The translations under genes were made by a program, and so were the position numbers. A stretch of DNA of 64,000 nucleotides from Streptococcus oralis subsp. tigurinus AZ_3a. GTDB lineage: Bacteria; Bacillota; Bacilli; Lactobacillales; Streptococcaceae. The stretch's first letter is position 1; each line of letters starts with the position of its first letter. Below the pieces are notes generated by a model. It was not told the origin of the DNA. It saw only the letters and a program-made list of their open reading frames with translations, and searched no databases. The stretch is from assembly GCA_000344275.1 (NCBI GenBank), contig AORU01000002.1:62001-126000 (forward strand). The letters are read 5' to 3'. This document shows positions 52,454 to 61,318 of this stretch, piece after piece.

Positions 52454-52514
52454 CTCAAGTACCTCTACATTTCTAGCAACTGTTCAAAAAACCAGCCCAA
52501 GATAACTTTCTGTC

Positions 52515-53297
52515 TTATTCTCTTTTAGATGGACGTTTTCCTGCAGCAATTGCATCTGCTTCTGTCATCTCAACAACGTTAGCTTTATTCGTTTTTGAAG
52601 GCATTCTATCCTTACTATACCAGTAAACTTTCGCATTCCCATGGTTTGCAACATAGACAATTCTATCTTGCTGTTGAGCTTTGGTTTCAGCTTCACGCGC
52701 AATTCTTTTTTCTTCTTCTTTTTGAGAAATTAATGACTCAACTGCACCTATTCTATCAAGCAACTCTGTCTTTTTATCATTATTTTCAATCTGATTAACT
52801 GTCTCTTTAGCAGACTTCACTTGACTCGCATCTTGACTTTCTTCCAATTGTTTGACTAAGGTTTCACCTTTTTCTTGCAACTCCTTTGCAGCTTTTTCTT
52901 TGGCAATTCTCTCTTCTTCCGCTTTTTCTTTAGCCTTTTTCTCTTCTTCGATTCGTTTTGCTTCCTCTATGCTAGATGAAGTATCCGTAGTTGAAGCTGT
53001 CGAAGTAGTAGATGTCGCAGTCTGCATAGTTTCTGATTGAGAAGATGAAATTTTCTTTGTGACTGTTGGAGTTTGAAGAGCAACTGCAACAAAACTGACA
53101 ATGAAAATCCCGATCATTAGATTTCTTTTTCGAATATCTGGTGCTTTCTTTACAAAATACCAAATACCAACTCCGCTCAAAACAAGATAGAGAGTAGGCA
53201 AAGCAATCAATAAAATGATTCCCAACAAAACTAGACTAATTTTGATAAAATGCATTCTTTGGGGATCTTGCTCTAGCCATTCTTTGATTCTATTCAT
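52515..53297 (-). CDS. Membrane protein with coiled coil and Ada-like C-terminal domain
   Basis: A 260-residue protein: two N-terminal membrane segments (ISLVLLGIILLIALPTLYLV and LMIGIFIVSFVAVAL), a Ser/Thr-rich linker, a long charged coiled coil (about residues 105-215, EEAKRIEEEKKAKEKAEEER type), and a C-terminal 45-residue module (RIVYVANHGNAKVYWY...EADAIAAGKRPSKRE). The module resembles the Ada-type zinc domain (usually xxYH-x-C...GYRPC) but both metal ligands C are missing. Topology suggests the coil and module lie outside the cell. Function unknown. Confidence 0.72.
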   Translation of the reverse strand: MNRIKEWLEQDPQRMHFIKISLVLLGIILLIALPTLYLVLSGVGIWYFVKKAPDIRKRNLMIGIFIVSFVAVALQTPTVTKKISSSQSETMQTATSTTSTASTTDTSSSIEEAKRIEEEKKAKEKAEEERIAKEKAAKELQEKGETLVKQLEESQDASQVKSAKETVNQIENNDKKTELLDRIGAVESLISQKEEEKRIAREAETKAQQQDRIVYVANHGNAKVYWYSKDRMPSKTNKANVVEMTEADAIAAGKRPSKRE

Positions 53298-53325
53298 ATT
53301 ATTCTCCTAAAACTCTGTCCAACCT

Positions 53326-55122
53326 TTACTCTCCCAACTCAGCACTGTAAGTGATAATCTGATCAACTGTATCAGACAGGAATTGGATGGTATCACGGAG
53401 TGGTTTGTCTGTTGAGATATCGGCACCGATAATCATGGCTGACTCAAGCGGTGTCTTACTACCACCTGATTTAAGAAGATTGAGCCAGTCTTCAGCTCCA
53501 GTTTCTGAATGTTTCAGATGAAGGTAACCCGCAGTCGAAATGACAAGTCCGGCTGAGTAGGTGTAGCTATACAAGCCCATGTAGTAGTGGGCCTGGCGCA
53601 TCCAAGTCAAGGCTGCATCGTCATCAATCTCAATAGCATCTCCCCAGAAATCCGTCAAGACTTCCTTCATAATACTGTTGAGTTTGCTTGCTCCAAAGGT
53701 CTCTCCTTCTTCAATCAATGTATAAACCTTACGCTGGAAGGCTGCTTCCAAGAGGTGGGTAATAAAGTTATGGAAGTAGGTATCTGTCAAGCGGTGAGCC
53801 AGAGCGAAGCGCTTTTGACGTGGGTCATCAGACTGGTGCTCCAAGTAATCACTGAGAAGCAATTCATTAAAGGTTGATGGCGCTTCGACGTAGTAGGTCG
53901 ACATATGGGCGTTAAAGTAACTTTGGTGATTATCTGAAAAGATAAACTGACCAGAATGCCCGATTTCATGAATCAAGGTATAGACATCGCTCAAACGACC
54001 AGTCCAGCTCATGAGGACATAAGGATGCACGCGATATGGATCCGCCGCATAACCACCAGAATCCTTGCCACTATTAGCAGCGAAGTCCACCCAGCGCTCT
54101 TCTTGATAGCGAGCAACTTCCTGACAATATTCTTGCCCCAAAGGTTCTACTGACTTCATGACCAAATCATAGGCGTCGTCAATAGTCACTTCAGGATTAA
54201 GAGCGCTATCCAAGTCCAATTTCCAGTCTGCAAAGGACATCTTTTCAAGACCATTCACCTTGGCAACATGCTTGAGGTATCTCTGAGCAACCGGCGCAAA
54301 ATCCTTCATGATGAGGTCAATTTGACGGTCAAACATGGCACGGTCCACTTCTTGCTCAGCTAGAAGATAATCAAAGACGGAGTCGTACCCCTTCATATCT
54401 GCCAATAGTTTTTCAGACTTGACTTGGGCTAAATAGGCTGCAGCAGCTGTATTTTGGTGCTTACGAAGTCCCTCTGAGAAGGAACGGAAAGATTTCTCAC
54501 GAACCTCAGCATCCTCGTGGTTTTGGTAGAAATTCTCATAGGTAACAAAGCTGTTTTTGTAGGTCTTGCCATGGACTTCAAAGTCAGCCATTTCAAAATC
54601 CCCAGCACGCATCTTAGTATAAATGTCCTGTGGACTATAGAAAACTTCACCAAGATTGGTCAAAGCTTTCTCCACATCCGCCCCTAGATAGTGGGCTTTT
54701 TTGATTTTAGCCTGACGAATGGCTGCCGTTAAGTGTGGCAGCTCACCCAAACGGTCCAAGACTTCCTCGTCTGCAGCCACCAAGGCGTCGTCAAAGAAGG
54801 TCAAGGCTACGCTGGCATCTGTCTCAAAGTCCATCCCAGCCTGGGCAATATTGGCAAATTCTTCATTGCTATAGTCTGTCGTCTGAGGCATAAAGGCATA
54901 ATTGCCAATATGGCTCATCTGAATATAAATTTGTTCCAATTCCGCAAAGGCCTTCTCGAAATCCTCAAAAGTATGAAGATTGCCCTTGTAATCACGGCTA
55001 AATTGATTGATGTCTTCGCGCGTTTTCTCGATTGCACGTAAGAAATCCTCACGGTCTTGGTATAGGGCAGTTAAGTCCCAGAGTTCCTTTTCTGGAAATT
55101 CTGAACGGTGTTTTTGTTCCAT
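53326..55122 (-). CDS. pepF: Oligoendopeptidase F
   Basis: A 598-residue cytoplasmic M3B zinc metallopeptidase that degrades oligopeptides. The zinc motif HEIGH is in YTLIHEIGHSGQF (about residue 386), with the third ligand Glu in STYYVEAPSTFNE. The N-terminal M3 helical domain is complete. It is followed by rsmE upstream (10 bp) in the same direction. Length is the usual 600. Confidence 0.95.
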   Translation of the reverse strand: MEQKHRSEFPEKELWDLTALYQDREDFLRAIEKTREDINQFSRDYKGNLHTFEDFEKAFAELEQIYIQMSHIGNYAFMPQTTDYSNEEFANIAQAGMDFETDASVALTFFDDALVAADEEVLDRLGELPHLTAAIRQAKIKKAHYLGADVEKALTNLGEVFYSPQDIYTKMRAGDFEMADFEVHGKTYKNSFVTYENFYQNHEDAEVREKSFRSFSEGLRKHQNTAAAAYLAQVKSEKLLADMKGYDSVFDYLLAEQEVDRAMFDRQIDLIMKDFAPVAQRYLKHVAKVNGLEKMSFADWKLDLDSALNPEVTIDDAYDLVMKSVEPLGQEYCQEVARYQEERWVDFAANSGKDSGGYAADPYRVHPYVLMSWTGRLSDVYTLIHEIGHSGQFIFSDNHQSYFNAHMSTYYVEAPSTFNELLLSDYLEHQSDDPRQKRFALAHRLTDTYFHNFITHLLEAAFQRKVYTLIEEGETFGASKLNSIMKEVLTDFWGDAIEIDDDAALTWMRQAHYYMGLYSYTYSAGLVISTAGYLHLKHSETGAEDWLNLLKSGGSKTPLESAMIIGADISTDKPLRDTIQFLSDTVDQIITYSAELGE

Positions 55123-55132
55123 TTTCTTCCTC

Positions 55133-55876
55133 TTATTTCTCTAATTCTACTAAAACACTAAGGGCTGATAAGGCGTAAAGCGGTGCTGTTTCTGCTCGCA
55201 AAATACGAGGACCAAGTCCCGCCAATACTGCTCCTTTAGCTTCAAAACTTTCGATCTCTGCAGGTGAGAGACCACCTTCTGGCCCAAAGATAAAGAGCAA
55301 TTTGGCTCCTGTTTCAAGACCAGCGACTACTTGCAAAAGCGCAGCGGCTTCTCCTTCTTTAGCTGACTCTTCATAAGCCACTATGATAGAGTCAAACTGG
55401 TCCAGCTGGGCTAGAAAATCTGCTTTTTTCTCAAAAAGCTGGATACTTGGTACAATATTACGCTTGCTTTGTTCGGCTGCTCCAAGGGCAATTTTTTCTA
55501 GTTTTTCGGCTTTCTTGCCTAGTTTCTTGCCGTCCCACTTGGCGACCGACCAATCGGCAGGAAAGGCCCAGATTTGACTGGCACCGAGTTCCGTCACTTT
55601 TTGCGTGATAAACTCGAGCTTGTCTCCCTTGGGAAAGCCTGATGCTATGGTCACTTGGACTGGCAGTTCCACATTGTCAGCTAACTCTTGGACCAACTCA
55701 AACTGACGATTTTCCACATCCAGCACGTGCGCCAAGCGCTTAATCCCATCATCAAAGACTAAGGTCACATCATCATCTTCTTTCAGGCGCATGACCTGAA
55801 ACATATGCTTGCTGGTTTCCTTATCCTCAATGGTGATAGGAGAGATTGCACTGCCTTTGACAAAATACTGTTGCAT
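55133..55876 (-). CDS. rsmE: 16S rRNA m3U1498 methyltransferase RsmE
   Basis: A 247-residue SPOUT-class (trefoil-knot) methyltransferase. The start MQQYFVKGSAISPITIED is preceded by GGGGG; an in-frame extension of four codons is less likely. The knot motif has LLFIFGPEGGLSPAEIESF and LGPRILRAETAPLYALSAL at the C-terminus. It starts just downstream of prmA (2-bp overlap area at 55876-55878) and precedes pepF. Confidence 0.95.
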   Translation of the reverse strand: MQQYFVKGSAISPITIEDKETSKHMFQVMRLKEDDDVTLVFDDGIKRLAHVLDVENRQFELVQELADNVELPVQVTIASGFPKGDKLEFITQKVTELGASQIWAFPADWSVAKWDGKKLGKKAEKLEKIALGAAEQSKRNIVPSIQLFEKKADFLAQLDQFDSIIVAYEESAKEGEAAALLQVVAGLETGAKLLFIFGPEGGLSPAEIESFEAKGAVLAGLGPRILRAETAPLYALSALSVLVELEK

Positions 55877-55877
55877 A

Positions 55878-56828
55878 CTAGCCCCCAATCACACCTGAAA
55901 TATCCTTGGTTTTCTTAAAGACACAGGCATTCCACTCCCCTTGAATCATGTGAGTTTCTAGGAAAAATCCTGCTGACTCAGCTGACTCTCGCACCATGTC
56001 CCACTTGTCCTTGATAATGCCACTCATGATGAGGTAGCCTTCGTCCTTGACCAAGCGATAGGCATCCTCCGTCAGATGAATGAGGATATCCGCCAAGATA
56101 TTAGCCACGATGACATCCGCCTCAATCTCCACACCCTTCAGCAAATCTCCAGCAGCAACATGGATGTTTTCCATGCCAGGGTTGAGCTCAATATTTTCCT
56201 GAGCCACACGAACTGCTACATCATCTAGGTCGTAAGCGAAAATTTCCTTGGCACCAAGAAGCGAGCTGGCGATAGAAAGGACACCTGAACCAGTTCCCAC
56301 ATCCAGCACCGTTTCGCCACCACGAAGGATCTGCTCCAAGGCAAAGAGACTCATCTTAGTAGTTGGATGCGTCCCAGTTCCAAAGGCCATACCAGGATCC
56401 AGCTTGATAATTTTTTCTCCCGCAGTCGCCTCATAGTCTGTCCAAGACGGCACGATGGTCAAGTCATGGGTGATACGAGCTGGTTCATAGTACTTCTTCC
56501 AGTTGTCCGCCCAGTCTTCCTCAGCCAAGGCAGTCGTCCCCATCTTGACCTCACCCAGATCCATAAAGTCTGTCAATTCTGCCAGACGCTCCTGCAAATC
56601 TGCCTCAACCGTTGCTACATCAACTGTATCAGGGTAGTAAGCGGTCACTACGATTTCTTCTTGCTGCTCAACCTCTGGGAAAATCTCTCCGAAGCGGTCA
56701 ACATTTCCCACATAGTCCATACTGTCTTCAATTGCGACTCCTTGGGCACCTAGCTCAATCAAGAGGTTGGAAACCAACTCCTCCCCCTCACGCTTAACCG
56801 TAACTTTTAACTCTTGCCATGTTTCCAT
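55878..56828 (-). CDS. prmA: Ribosomal protein L11 methyltransferase PrmA
   Basis: A 316-residue class I SAM methyltransferase that trimethylates L11. I start at [17 protein letters not shown] (56828), the standard PrmA N-terminus. An N-terminal substrate domain precedes [19 protein letters not shown] (about residue 150), SAM motif [15 protein letters not shown] and the catalytic-site [13 protein letters not shown]. It leads the prmA-rsmE-pepF unit. Confidence 0.96.
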   Translation of the reverse strand: METWQELKVTVKREGEELVSNLLIELGAQGVAIEDSMDYVGNVDRFGEIFPEVEQQEEIVVTAYYPDTVDVATVEADLQERLAELTDFMDLGEVKMGTTALAEEDWADNWKKYYEPARITHDLTIVPSWTDYEATAGEKIIKLDPGMAFGTGTHPTTKMSLFALEQILRGGETVLDVGTGSGVLSIASSLLGAKEIFAYDLDDVAVRVAQENIELNPGMENIHVAAGDLLKGVEIEADVIVANILADILIHLTEDAYRLVKDEGYLIMSGIIKDKWDMVRESAESAGFFLETHMIQGEWNACVFKKTKDISGVIGG

Positions 56829-56965
56829 AATTAAGATACCAAGCCCGTAAAACACAAAGCCAAAATAGGAAACTCTCTGAAGACGCTTGTGTCTAAGAGA
56901 GGTTTATCTTTTTGGAACAGTGTTTAGGGCGGGTTCAGTTTAGAAATGTAACCGAACCATCCTTT

Positions 56966-57439
56966 CTATTTGTCAATCAATTTTTTCATGTAAACCATAT
57001 CCATACCTTCTTTTTCAGGCTCGATATGAGTTTGACGGTAGCCGTTTTTCTCATAAAAGGCAACCATCCCCGCATCCTGTAATACCGTACACAAATCCCA
57101 CTGTTTAATCGTTGGAAATTCCTTTTCCAGCAATTCCAATCCTTCAGAACCATAACCTTTTCCTTGATACTGGGGTAAAATCGCTGCCGTTCCCAACCAA
57201 GCCTCCGTCAACTCTTCATTGGTCTGAACTCGTAAAAATCCGATATTTTCGTCCTTTTCTTTCACAAAGTAGTAATAGCTATTAGGACGCTCAACCAATT
57301 TCCACTTGATTCGTTCGCAGTCCTCTAGATAGGGATCATACTCATCTTGGTATTTTTCATAGACAGCCTTAAAGCTAGCTCTCTGAATTGTAATAATCGT
57401 TTCTAAATCTTCCGCTCCTGCTCGGACAATCTGAGTCAT
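56966..57439 (-). CDS. GNAT family N-acetyltransferase
   Basis: A 157-residue GNAT protein starting MTQIVRAGAEDLETIITI with GGAGG 6 bp upstream. The acetyl-CoA motif A is LGTAAILPQYQGKGYGSEGLELLE (Q/R-x-x-G-x-G as QGKGYG). C-terminal FYEKNGYRQTHIE is typical. Substrate unknown. It is near the Nudix remnant and upstream of prmA. Confidence 0.88.
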   Translation of the reverse strand: MTQIVRAGAEDLETIITIQRASFKAVYEKYQDEYDPYLEDCERIKWKLVERPNSYYYFVKEKDENIGFLRVQTNEELTEAWLGTAAILPQYQGKGYGSEGLELLEKEFPTIKQWDLCTVLQDAGMVAFYEKNGYRQTHIEPEKEGMDMVYMKKLIDK

Positions 57440-57500
57440 ACTAATACCTCCAAATACACATTCTCTCAACTAGCACTTCTATGCTCTTCCACACGCTGTT

Positions 57501-57869
57501 TTACTGACCCTCAAATTCCTCAATTACATCTGTGTAATGTTCTTTCATTGCGCTATGAATCTGCTGTTTAAAAATACCAAACATAAGATAATAAACAAAT
57601 AGAACAATTCCTGCAAACAGTATCAAAAATAAAAAATATACTGAAAGGGGCAGTACGAGACCTCTACCACTCAGTAAGGGTATAACAAGCATTAATACCC
57701 AAATAACAGCCGTAGAAATCCCAGCTACTTTCGTACCACTTTCTCTCTGCTTCTTTAACTTTAAATATTCCATATAGATGAATGTAGCTTCTTCTCTAGA
57801 ATATTGTCCAGTTTTTAGTTTGCGTTTAACTTCCTTATTTAACGTCGTTGTTGCAATTGCAAAAATCAT
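57501..57869 (-). CDS. Small membrane protein of unknown function
   Basis: A 122-residue protein: a charged N-terminus (LNKEVKRKLKTGQYSREEATFIYMEYLKLKKQRESG), two membrane helices (TAVIWVLMLVIPLLSG and VYFLFLILFAGIVLFVYYLM) and an acidic C-terminal helix. GGAGG lies 8 bp before the ATG. It overlaps the end of the Nudix reading frame by 35 bp. I do not recognise the family. Confidence 0.7.
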   Translation of the reverse strand: MIFAIATTTLNKEVKRKLKTGQYSREEATFIYMEYLKLKKQRESGTKVAGISTAVIWVLMLVIPLLSGRGLVLPLSVYFLFLILFAGIVLFVYYLMFGIFKQQIHSAMKEHYTDVIEEFEGQ

Positions 57870-58205
57870 TTACTTCCTCCAAATAATCCCTCACTCTATC
57901 CTGCAACTGGGGCACAGCCTTATCTGAGCCAAGAAATTCCTCGATGCCCATCAGTTTGTAGCCCTGCCCTTCATCTCCAAAGACAATCTGGTCAAACTGT
58001 TCCTGAGCCAACTTGCCAACTAGAAATACGGATTGCTTATCCGCAAAAAGCATGCTTGGGTACACCTTACTCCAAAGCAGACAATCTTCAGTCAGATGAA
58101 TTCCCAGTTCTTCATAAACTTCACGCGCCGCGCACTCAAAAGGACTTTCATCGCCTTCTCGCCCACCCTCTCATGTCAAGAAAATGACGCACTTTTCTTT
58201 AATTT
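57835..58205 (-). pseudogene. Nudix hydrolase remnant, N-terminus lost at the element boundary
   Basis: The frame carries the Nudix box GGREGDESPFECAAREVYEEL (GxxxxxEx7REUxEExGU intact) and a family-like C-terminus (SKVYPSMLFADKQSVFLVGK). Upstream of GGREG the frame has TGA at about 58172 and then TAA near 58206, with no ATG. The N-terminal strand region is missing. The serine-recombinase genes begin within 70 bp, so the gene is probably split by the element, its 5' half lying beyond the window. A plain nonsense mutation is the alternative. Confidence 0.72.
58160..58180. other. Inferred attachment-site junction of the integrative element
   Basis: Nudix homology stops at the GGTGGG codons of its Gly-Gly (about 58161-58170). 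Sequence to the right no longer fits a Nudix protein. Serine integrases typically leave a short shared core at such a point. Exact core undetermined. Confidence 0.45.
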
Positions 58206-58232
58206 AATAACCAGATTATATCATATTTCTTG

Positions 58233-58275
58233 ACCACAAGAAAGAGACTTGTCAGACAAACCTCTTCTTTCACGA
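58233..58275 (-). terminator. Possible terminator of the recombinase genes
   Basis: Minus-strand imperfect hairpin AGAGGTTTGTC / GACAAGTCTCT after the last recombinase stop, followed by a short T-rich stretch. A second short inverted repeat TTTCTTG / CAAGAAA lies just beyond. Confidence 0.45.
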
Positions 58276-59709
58276 TTTATATATTACCTCAAAGAAACCT
58301 AGACAATCTACCACTATCTTTTCAACGTGAGCTTCAACAATCTCTTTCGTCAATCCCTTAGTCGATAATTGAGGTTTCTGCTCTGCTATGAGTGCTTTCT
58401 CTAAGCTTGTGACCTGTTCATCTATGGCTACTTTTTTATCGAGATACATATCTCTACTTATATAGCACTCCTTATACTCTTGAAACAGTTCCAGTTTTCT
58501 AGCTTTTAGGCGTTCTATGCCACGTGCAGTCTCGGTACTTGCTTTCAATTGAGCAGAAGATTCCAAATAACATGACAAAGCTTCCAAAATAGATGCTTCA
58601 ATCTTATCCAAACGACAAAAACTTACAGAATGACCTTGTCCCTTGCAGTAGCCACAATAAAAATAACCAATTTGTCCTTTATTGTGTCGTAAAGACAGTC
58701 GATGTCCACAGTGTTCACAAAAAACTAAACCGGTCAAAATAGACTTTTCTGTCTTTTGTGACAAACTGCTAGACTGACTTCCCTGTCGAACTTTTCTTGC
58801 TTGTTGCGCTTGCTCAAAGACTTCTGTACTTACGATTGCTTCATGGTTATTCTCAATTCTCTCCCACTCTGACTCTGGTCGTCTGACATGCTTTCCCCTG
58901 ATATAGGTTCGAGTATTAAATAGATAAGTTCCTTTATAAGCTTCGTTTTTAAGAATCTGTCGAATACTTCCCTTAGTCCAGACATTTCTTTTTTGCTCAA
59001 CTGTCAGAATCATCGTCTTTCGATACCTGGCCTGACTGACCTGCATCTTGCGCTCAGCTGGCGTGATGGTCTGCTCTTGATTCAGAATCTGGGCGATTTT
59101 TTGATCTCCCATCCCCTCAATACTGAGACGAAATATACGTCGCACAATTGAGGCAACCTCTTCATCAATGATAATCTTAAAGCGGTCTTCTGGGTCTTTA
59201 AGATAACCAAAAGGAGGTAACCAGCTCATGTTCTTCCCTGAACGTTTCATGGTATTCATGGCACTTTTGACTTTTTCCGAGACGTCCTTGGCATAAAAAT
59301 CATTCAATAAATTTCTAAAAGGGACATCTATCTCCAGTCCATTCTGTTCAGATGTTTTACTATCGTATTGGTCATTTAAAGCAATAAAGCGCACGCCTAG
59401 AAAAGGAAAGATATTCTCTAGGTAATTGCCCAATTCCAGATAGTCACGCATAAAGCGTGATAAATCTTTAACAAGAATATGGCGAATAGCTCCTGACTTA
59501 ACACTAGCCATCAACCGTTGGAAAGCAGGACGATTTGTACTGGTTCCTGAAAAACCATCGTCCACAAATTCTTCTCGTTGAAAGGTCTGAAACTCTGGAT
59601 TATGGTCTAGGTAACGACTTAACAAGAGACGTTGATTGATAATGGAATTACTCTCGTCTGTGTTTGCTTCGTCCACAGATAAACGGAGGTATAAAGCAAT
59701 TTTAGGCAT
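58270..59709 (-). CDS. Large serine recombinase (third of three)
   Basis: A 479-residue site-specific recombinase. N-terminal resolvase domain: MPKIALYLRLSVDEANTDE with catalytic Ser in YLRLS; the DGFSGTSTNRPAFQRLM and VKDLSRFMRDYLELGNY motifs. The recombinase domain follows (SWLPPFGYLKDPED, IRQILKNEAYKG). A zinc-ribbon has CEHCGHRLSL...YFYCGYC. A coiled coil and C-terminal tail end the protein. It overlaps the middle recombinase by 8 bp. It lies at the element end and so next to the likely att site. Confidence 0.9.
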   Translation of the reverse strand: MPKIALYLRLSVDEANTDESNSIINQRLLLSRYLDHNPEFQTFQREEFVDDGFSGTSTNRPAFQRLMASVKSGAIRHILVKDLSRFMRDYLELGNYLENIFPFLGVRFIALNDQYDSKTSEQNGLEIDVPFRNLLNDFYAKDVSEKVKSAMNTMKRSGKNMSWLPPFGYLKDPEDRFKIIIDEEVASIVRRIFRLSIEGMGDQKIAQILNQEQTITPAERKMQVSQARYRKTMILTVEQKRNVWTKGSIRQILKNEAYKGTYLFNTRTYIRGKHVRRPESEWERIENNHEAIVSTEVFEQAQQARKVRQGSQSSSLSQKTEKSILTGLVFCEHCGHRLSLRHNKGQIGYFYCGYCKGQGHSVSFCRLDKIEASILEALSCYLESSAQLKASTETARGIERLKARKLELFQEYKECYISRDMYLDKKVAIDEQVTSLEKALIAEQKPQLSTKGLTKEIVEAHVEKIVVDCLGFFEVIYKS

Positions 59710-61318
59710 CCCAATCACCTCCCATCTGACAGGTAAAGGTTACTGCAACTTCTTTATCTACACTGACTTCAATGCGTTCAATCACCGCTCTTAATAAGTC
59801 TGCCGTGATAACATCTACCTGTTGGCAACTCGCTAAAGCTTTTAACCAAACAACCTGATGGTGATATTCTTCCTCAACTTTACCGATAGCGTGTTCACAA
59901 TTAATCACTTCATGAGAGAGCGTTCTAATCTTGGCTTGCCTTTCTGATTTTTGAGCCAGATACCTTTCTTTGTCCACACCTAATAAGCGGTAAGAAGCAT
60001 ACAAATCACTCAAATCACTCTGTAACGAAGAAATGGTTTGACGATGTTGTTTGATTCGCTGTTGATAATCATTCTGTCGCTCCTCTTTGGTCGCTTGTAA
60101 CCTCGGTAAAAGCTCTTCTAGCGTCCCCAAGCATGTCATCTCAGTTTGAAGTAGCCTAGCAATAATTTTATCTAAAGCCACCTCACTGATGTAAACAGTC
60201 TGCTTTTCAGATTTAAAAGGGTTATAGACATAATCCATAAAGTAATAGTAATCATAATCGGATTTCTGATTTGAAAAGTGTCGACAATAACGATACATCT
60301 GTTTGAAGTTACCTGTAGCGTAAATCAATCCCTTGTAGCGATTCGGTGTTTTAGGCTCTGTCCTCTTTTTTACACTACGTCTACTATGAAGTGCTGAGAG
60401 GATTTTCTCAAATTCTGTCTGACTGATATAGGCTTCATGTGCCTGCTCTACTCGGATAAAATCAGTTTCTGTTAAGTGATTGTTCGTCCGACGTTGCACC
60501 AGATGACCTTGATAAGCAGGATTTTGAATCAGTCGCAAAAGCGTTGAGGCTCTCCACTGTGGCGCATCAGTATCACTTTGATAGAGCTGCCCTGTGTGAC
60601 GATAGGTTGTTGGAATTGCTACCTTTGATTGATTGAGGTAGTTCGTAACTTGTGCTACCGACTTACCATCTAAAAATTGCTCAAAGACAGAATGAAGAAT
60701 GGGTTTTACTACAGGATCTATGATGAGTTTTTTGCCACCTTCTTGCTTCTCTATTTGGTAACCGTAAGGCGCAAATCTTCCTAGAAAATACCCTTGACTA
60801 GCCTGATGAATCACGTATGAAGTGACCTTCTTTGAGATGTCCTTAGAGTATAAGTCGTTGACCAGATTTTTGATTTCAACTTCAAAAGATTTCTTCTCTT
60901 CCAAACCATGCAAGGTGTCCAGATGGTCATTGATAGAGATGAAGCGAACCCCTAAAAAGGGAAAGACCTTATCAATCAGTCGTCCCATCTCAATGTAATC
61001 TCGTCCTAATCGTGATAAATCACGAATCAAGATACAATTGATGGTTCCCTTCTTAATATCCTCCATCATCTCTTGAAAGGCAGGGCGGTCAAACTGAGTA
61101 CCTGAATACTCATAGTCGATATAGGTTTTCACAACGGTTAAACCATTTTCTTTGGCAAATGTTTTGGCTAAACTTTCTTGTGTACCAATGGATTGCGACT
61201 TGTTTCGCCAGCTTTCTGTTCGTTCCTTCGAGAGACGGACATAGATACCTGTTTGATAAGTTGATGATGTCCTTTTTTCATCTGCTTCTAAACGATAGCG
61301 ATTTTTGGTACGAGCCAT
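59702..61318 (-). CDS. Large serine recombinase (second of three), zinc-ribbon cysteines absent
   Basis: A 538-residue large serine recombinase with catalytic Ser in GIYVRLSKERTE, then IDYEYSGTQFDRPAFQEMM and IRDLSRLGRDYIEMGRLI. The recombinase domain is intact (GRFAPYGYQIEKQEGG, LLRLIQNPAYQGHL). At the zinc-ribbon position the sequence KGLIYATGNFKQMYRYCRHF has a single Cys, so the usual CxxC pairs are missing. A long coiled coil follows. Its start shares one base with the first recombinase stop (TAATG), so all three are translated as a set. Confidence 0.9.
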   Translation of the reverse strand: MARTKNRYRLEADEKRTSSTYQTGIYVRLSKERTESWRNKSQSIGTQESLAKTFAKENGLTVVKTYIDYEYSGTQFDRPAFQEMMEDIKKGTINCILIRDLSRLGRDYIEMGRLIDKVFPFLGVRFISINDHLDTLHGLEEKKSFEVEIKNLVNDLYSKDISKKVTSYVIHQASQGYFLGRFAPYGYQIEKQEGGKKLIIDPVVKPILHSVFEQFLDGKSVAQVTNYLNQSKVAIPTTYRHTGQLYQSDTDAPQWRASTLLRLIQNPAYQGHLVQRRTNNHLTETDFIRVEQAHEAYISQTEFEKILSALHSRRSVKKRTEPKTPNRYKGLIYATGNFKQMYRYCRHFSNQKSDYDYYYFMDYVYNPFKSEKQTVYISEVALDKIIARLLQTEMTCLGTLEELLPRLQATKEERQNDYQQRIKQHRQTISSLQSDLSDLYASYRLLGVDKERYLAQKSERQAKIRTLSHEVINCEHAIGKVEEEYHHQVVWLKALASCQQVDVITADLLRAVIERIEVSVDKEVAVTFTCQMGGDWDA

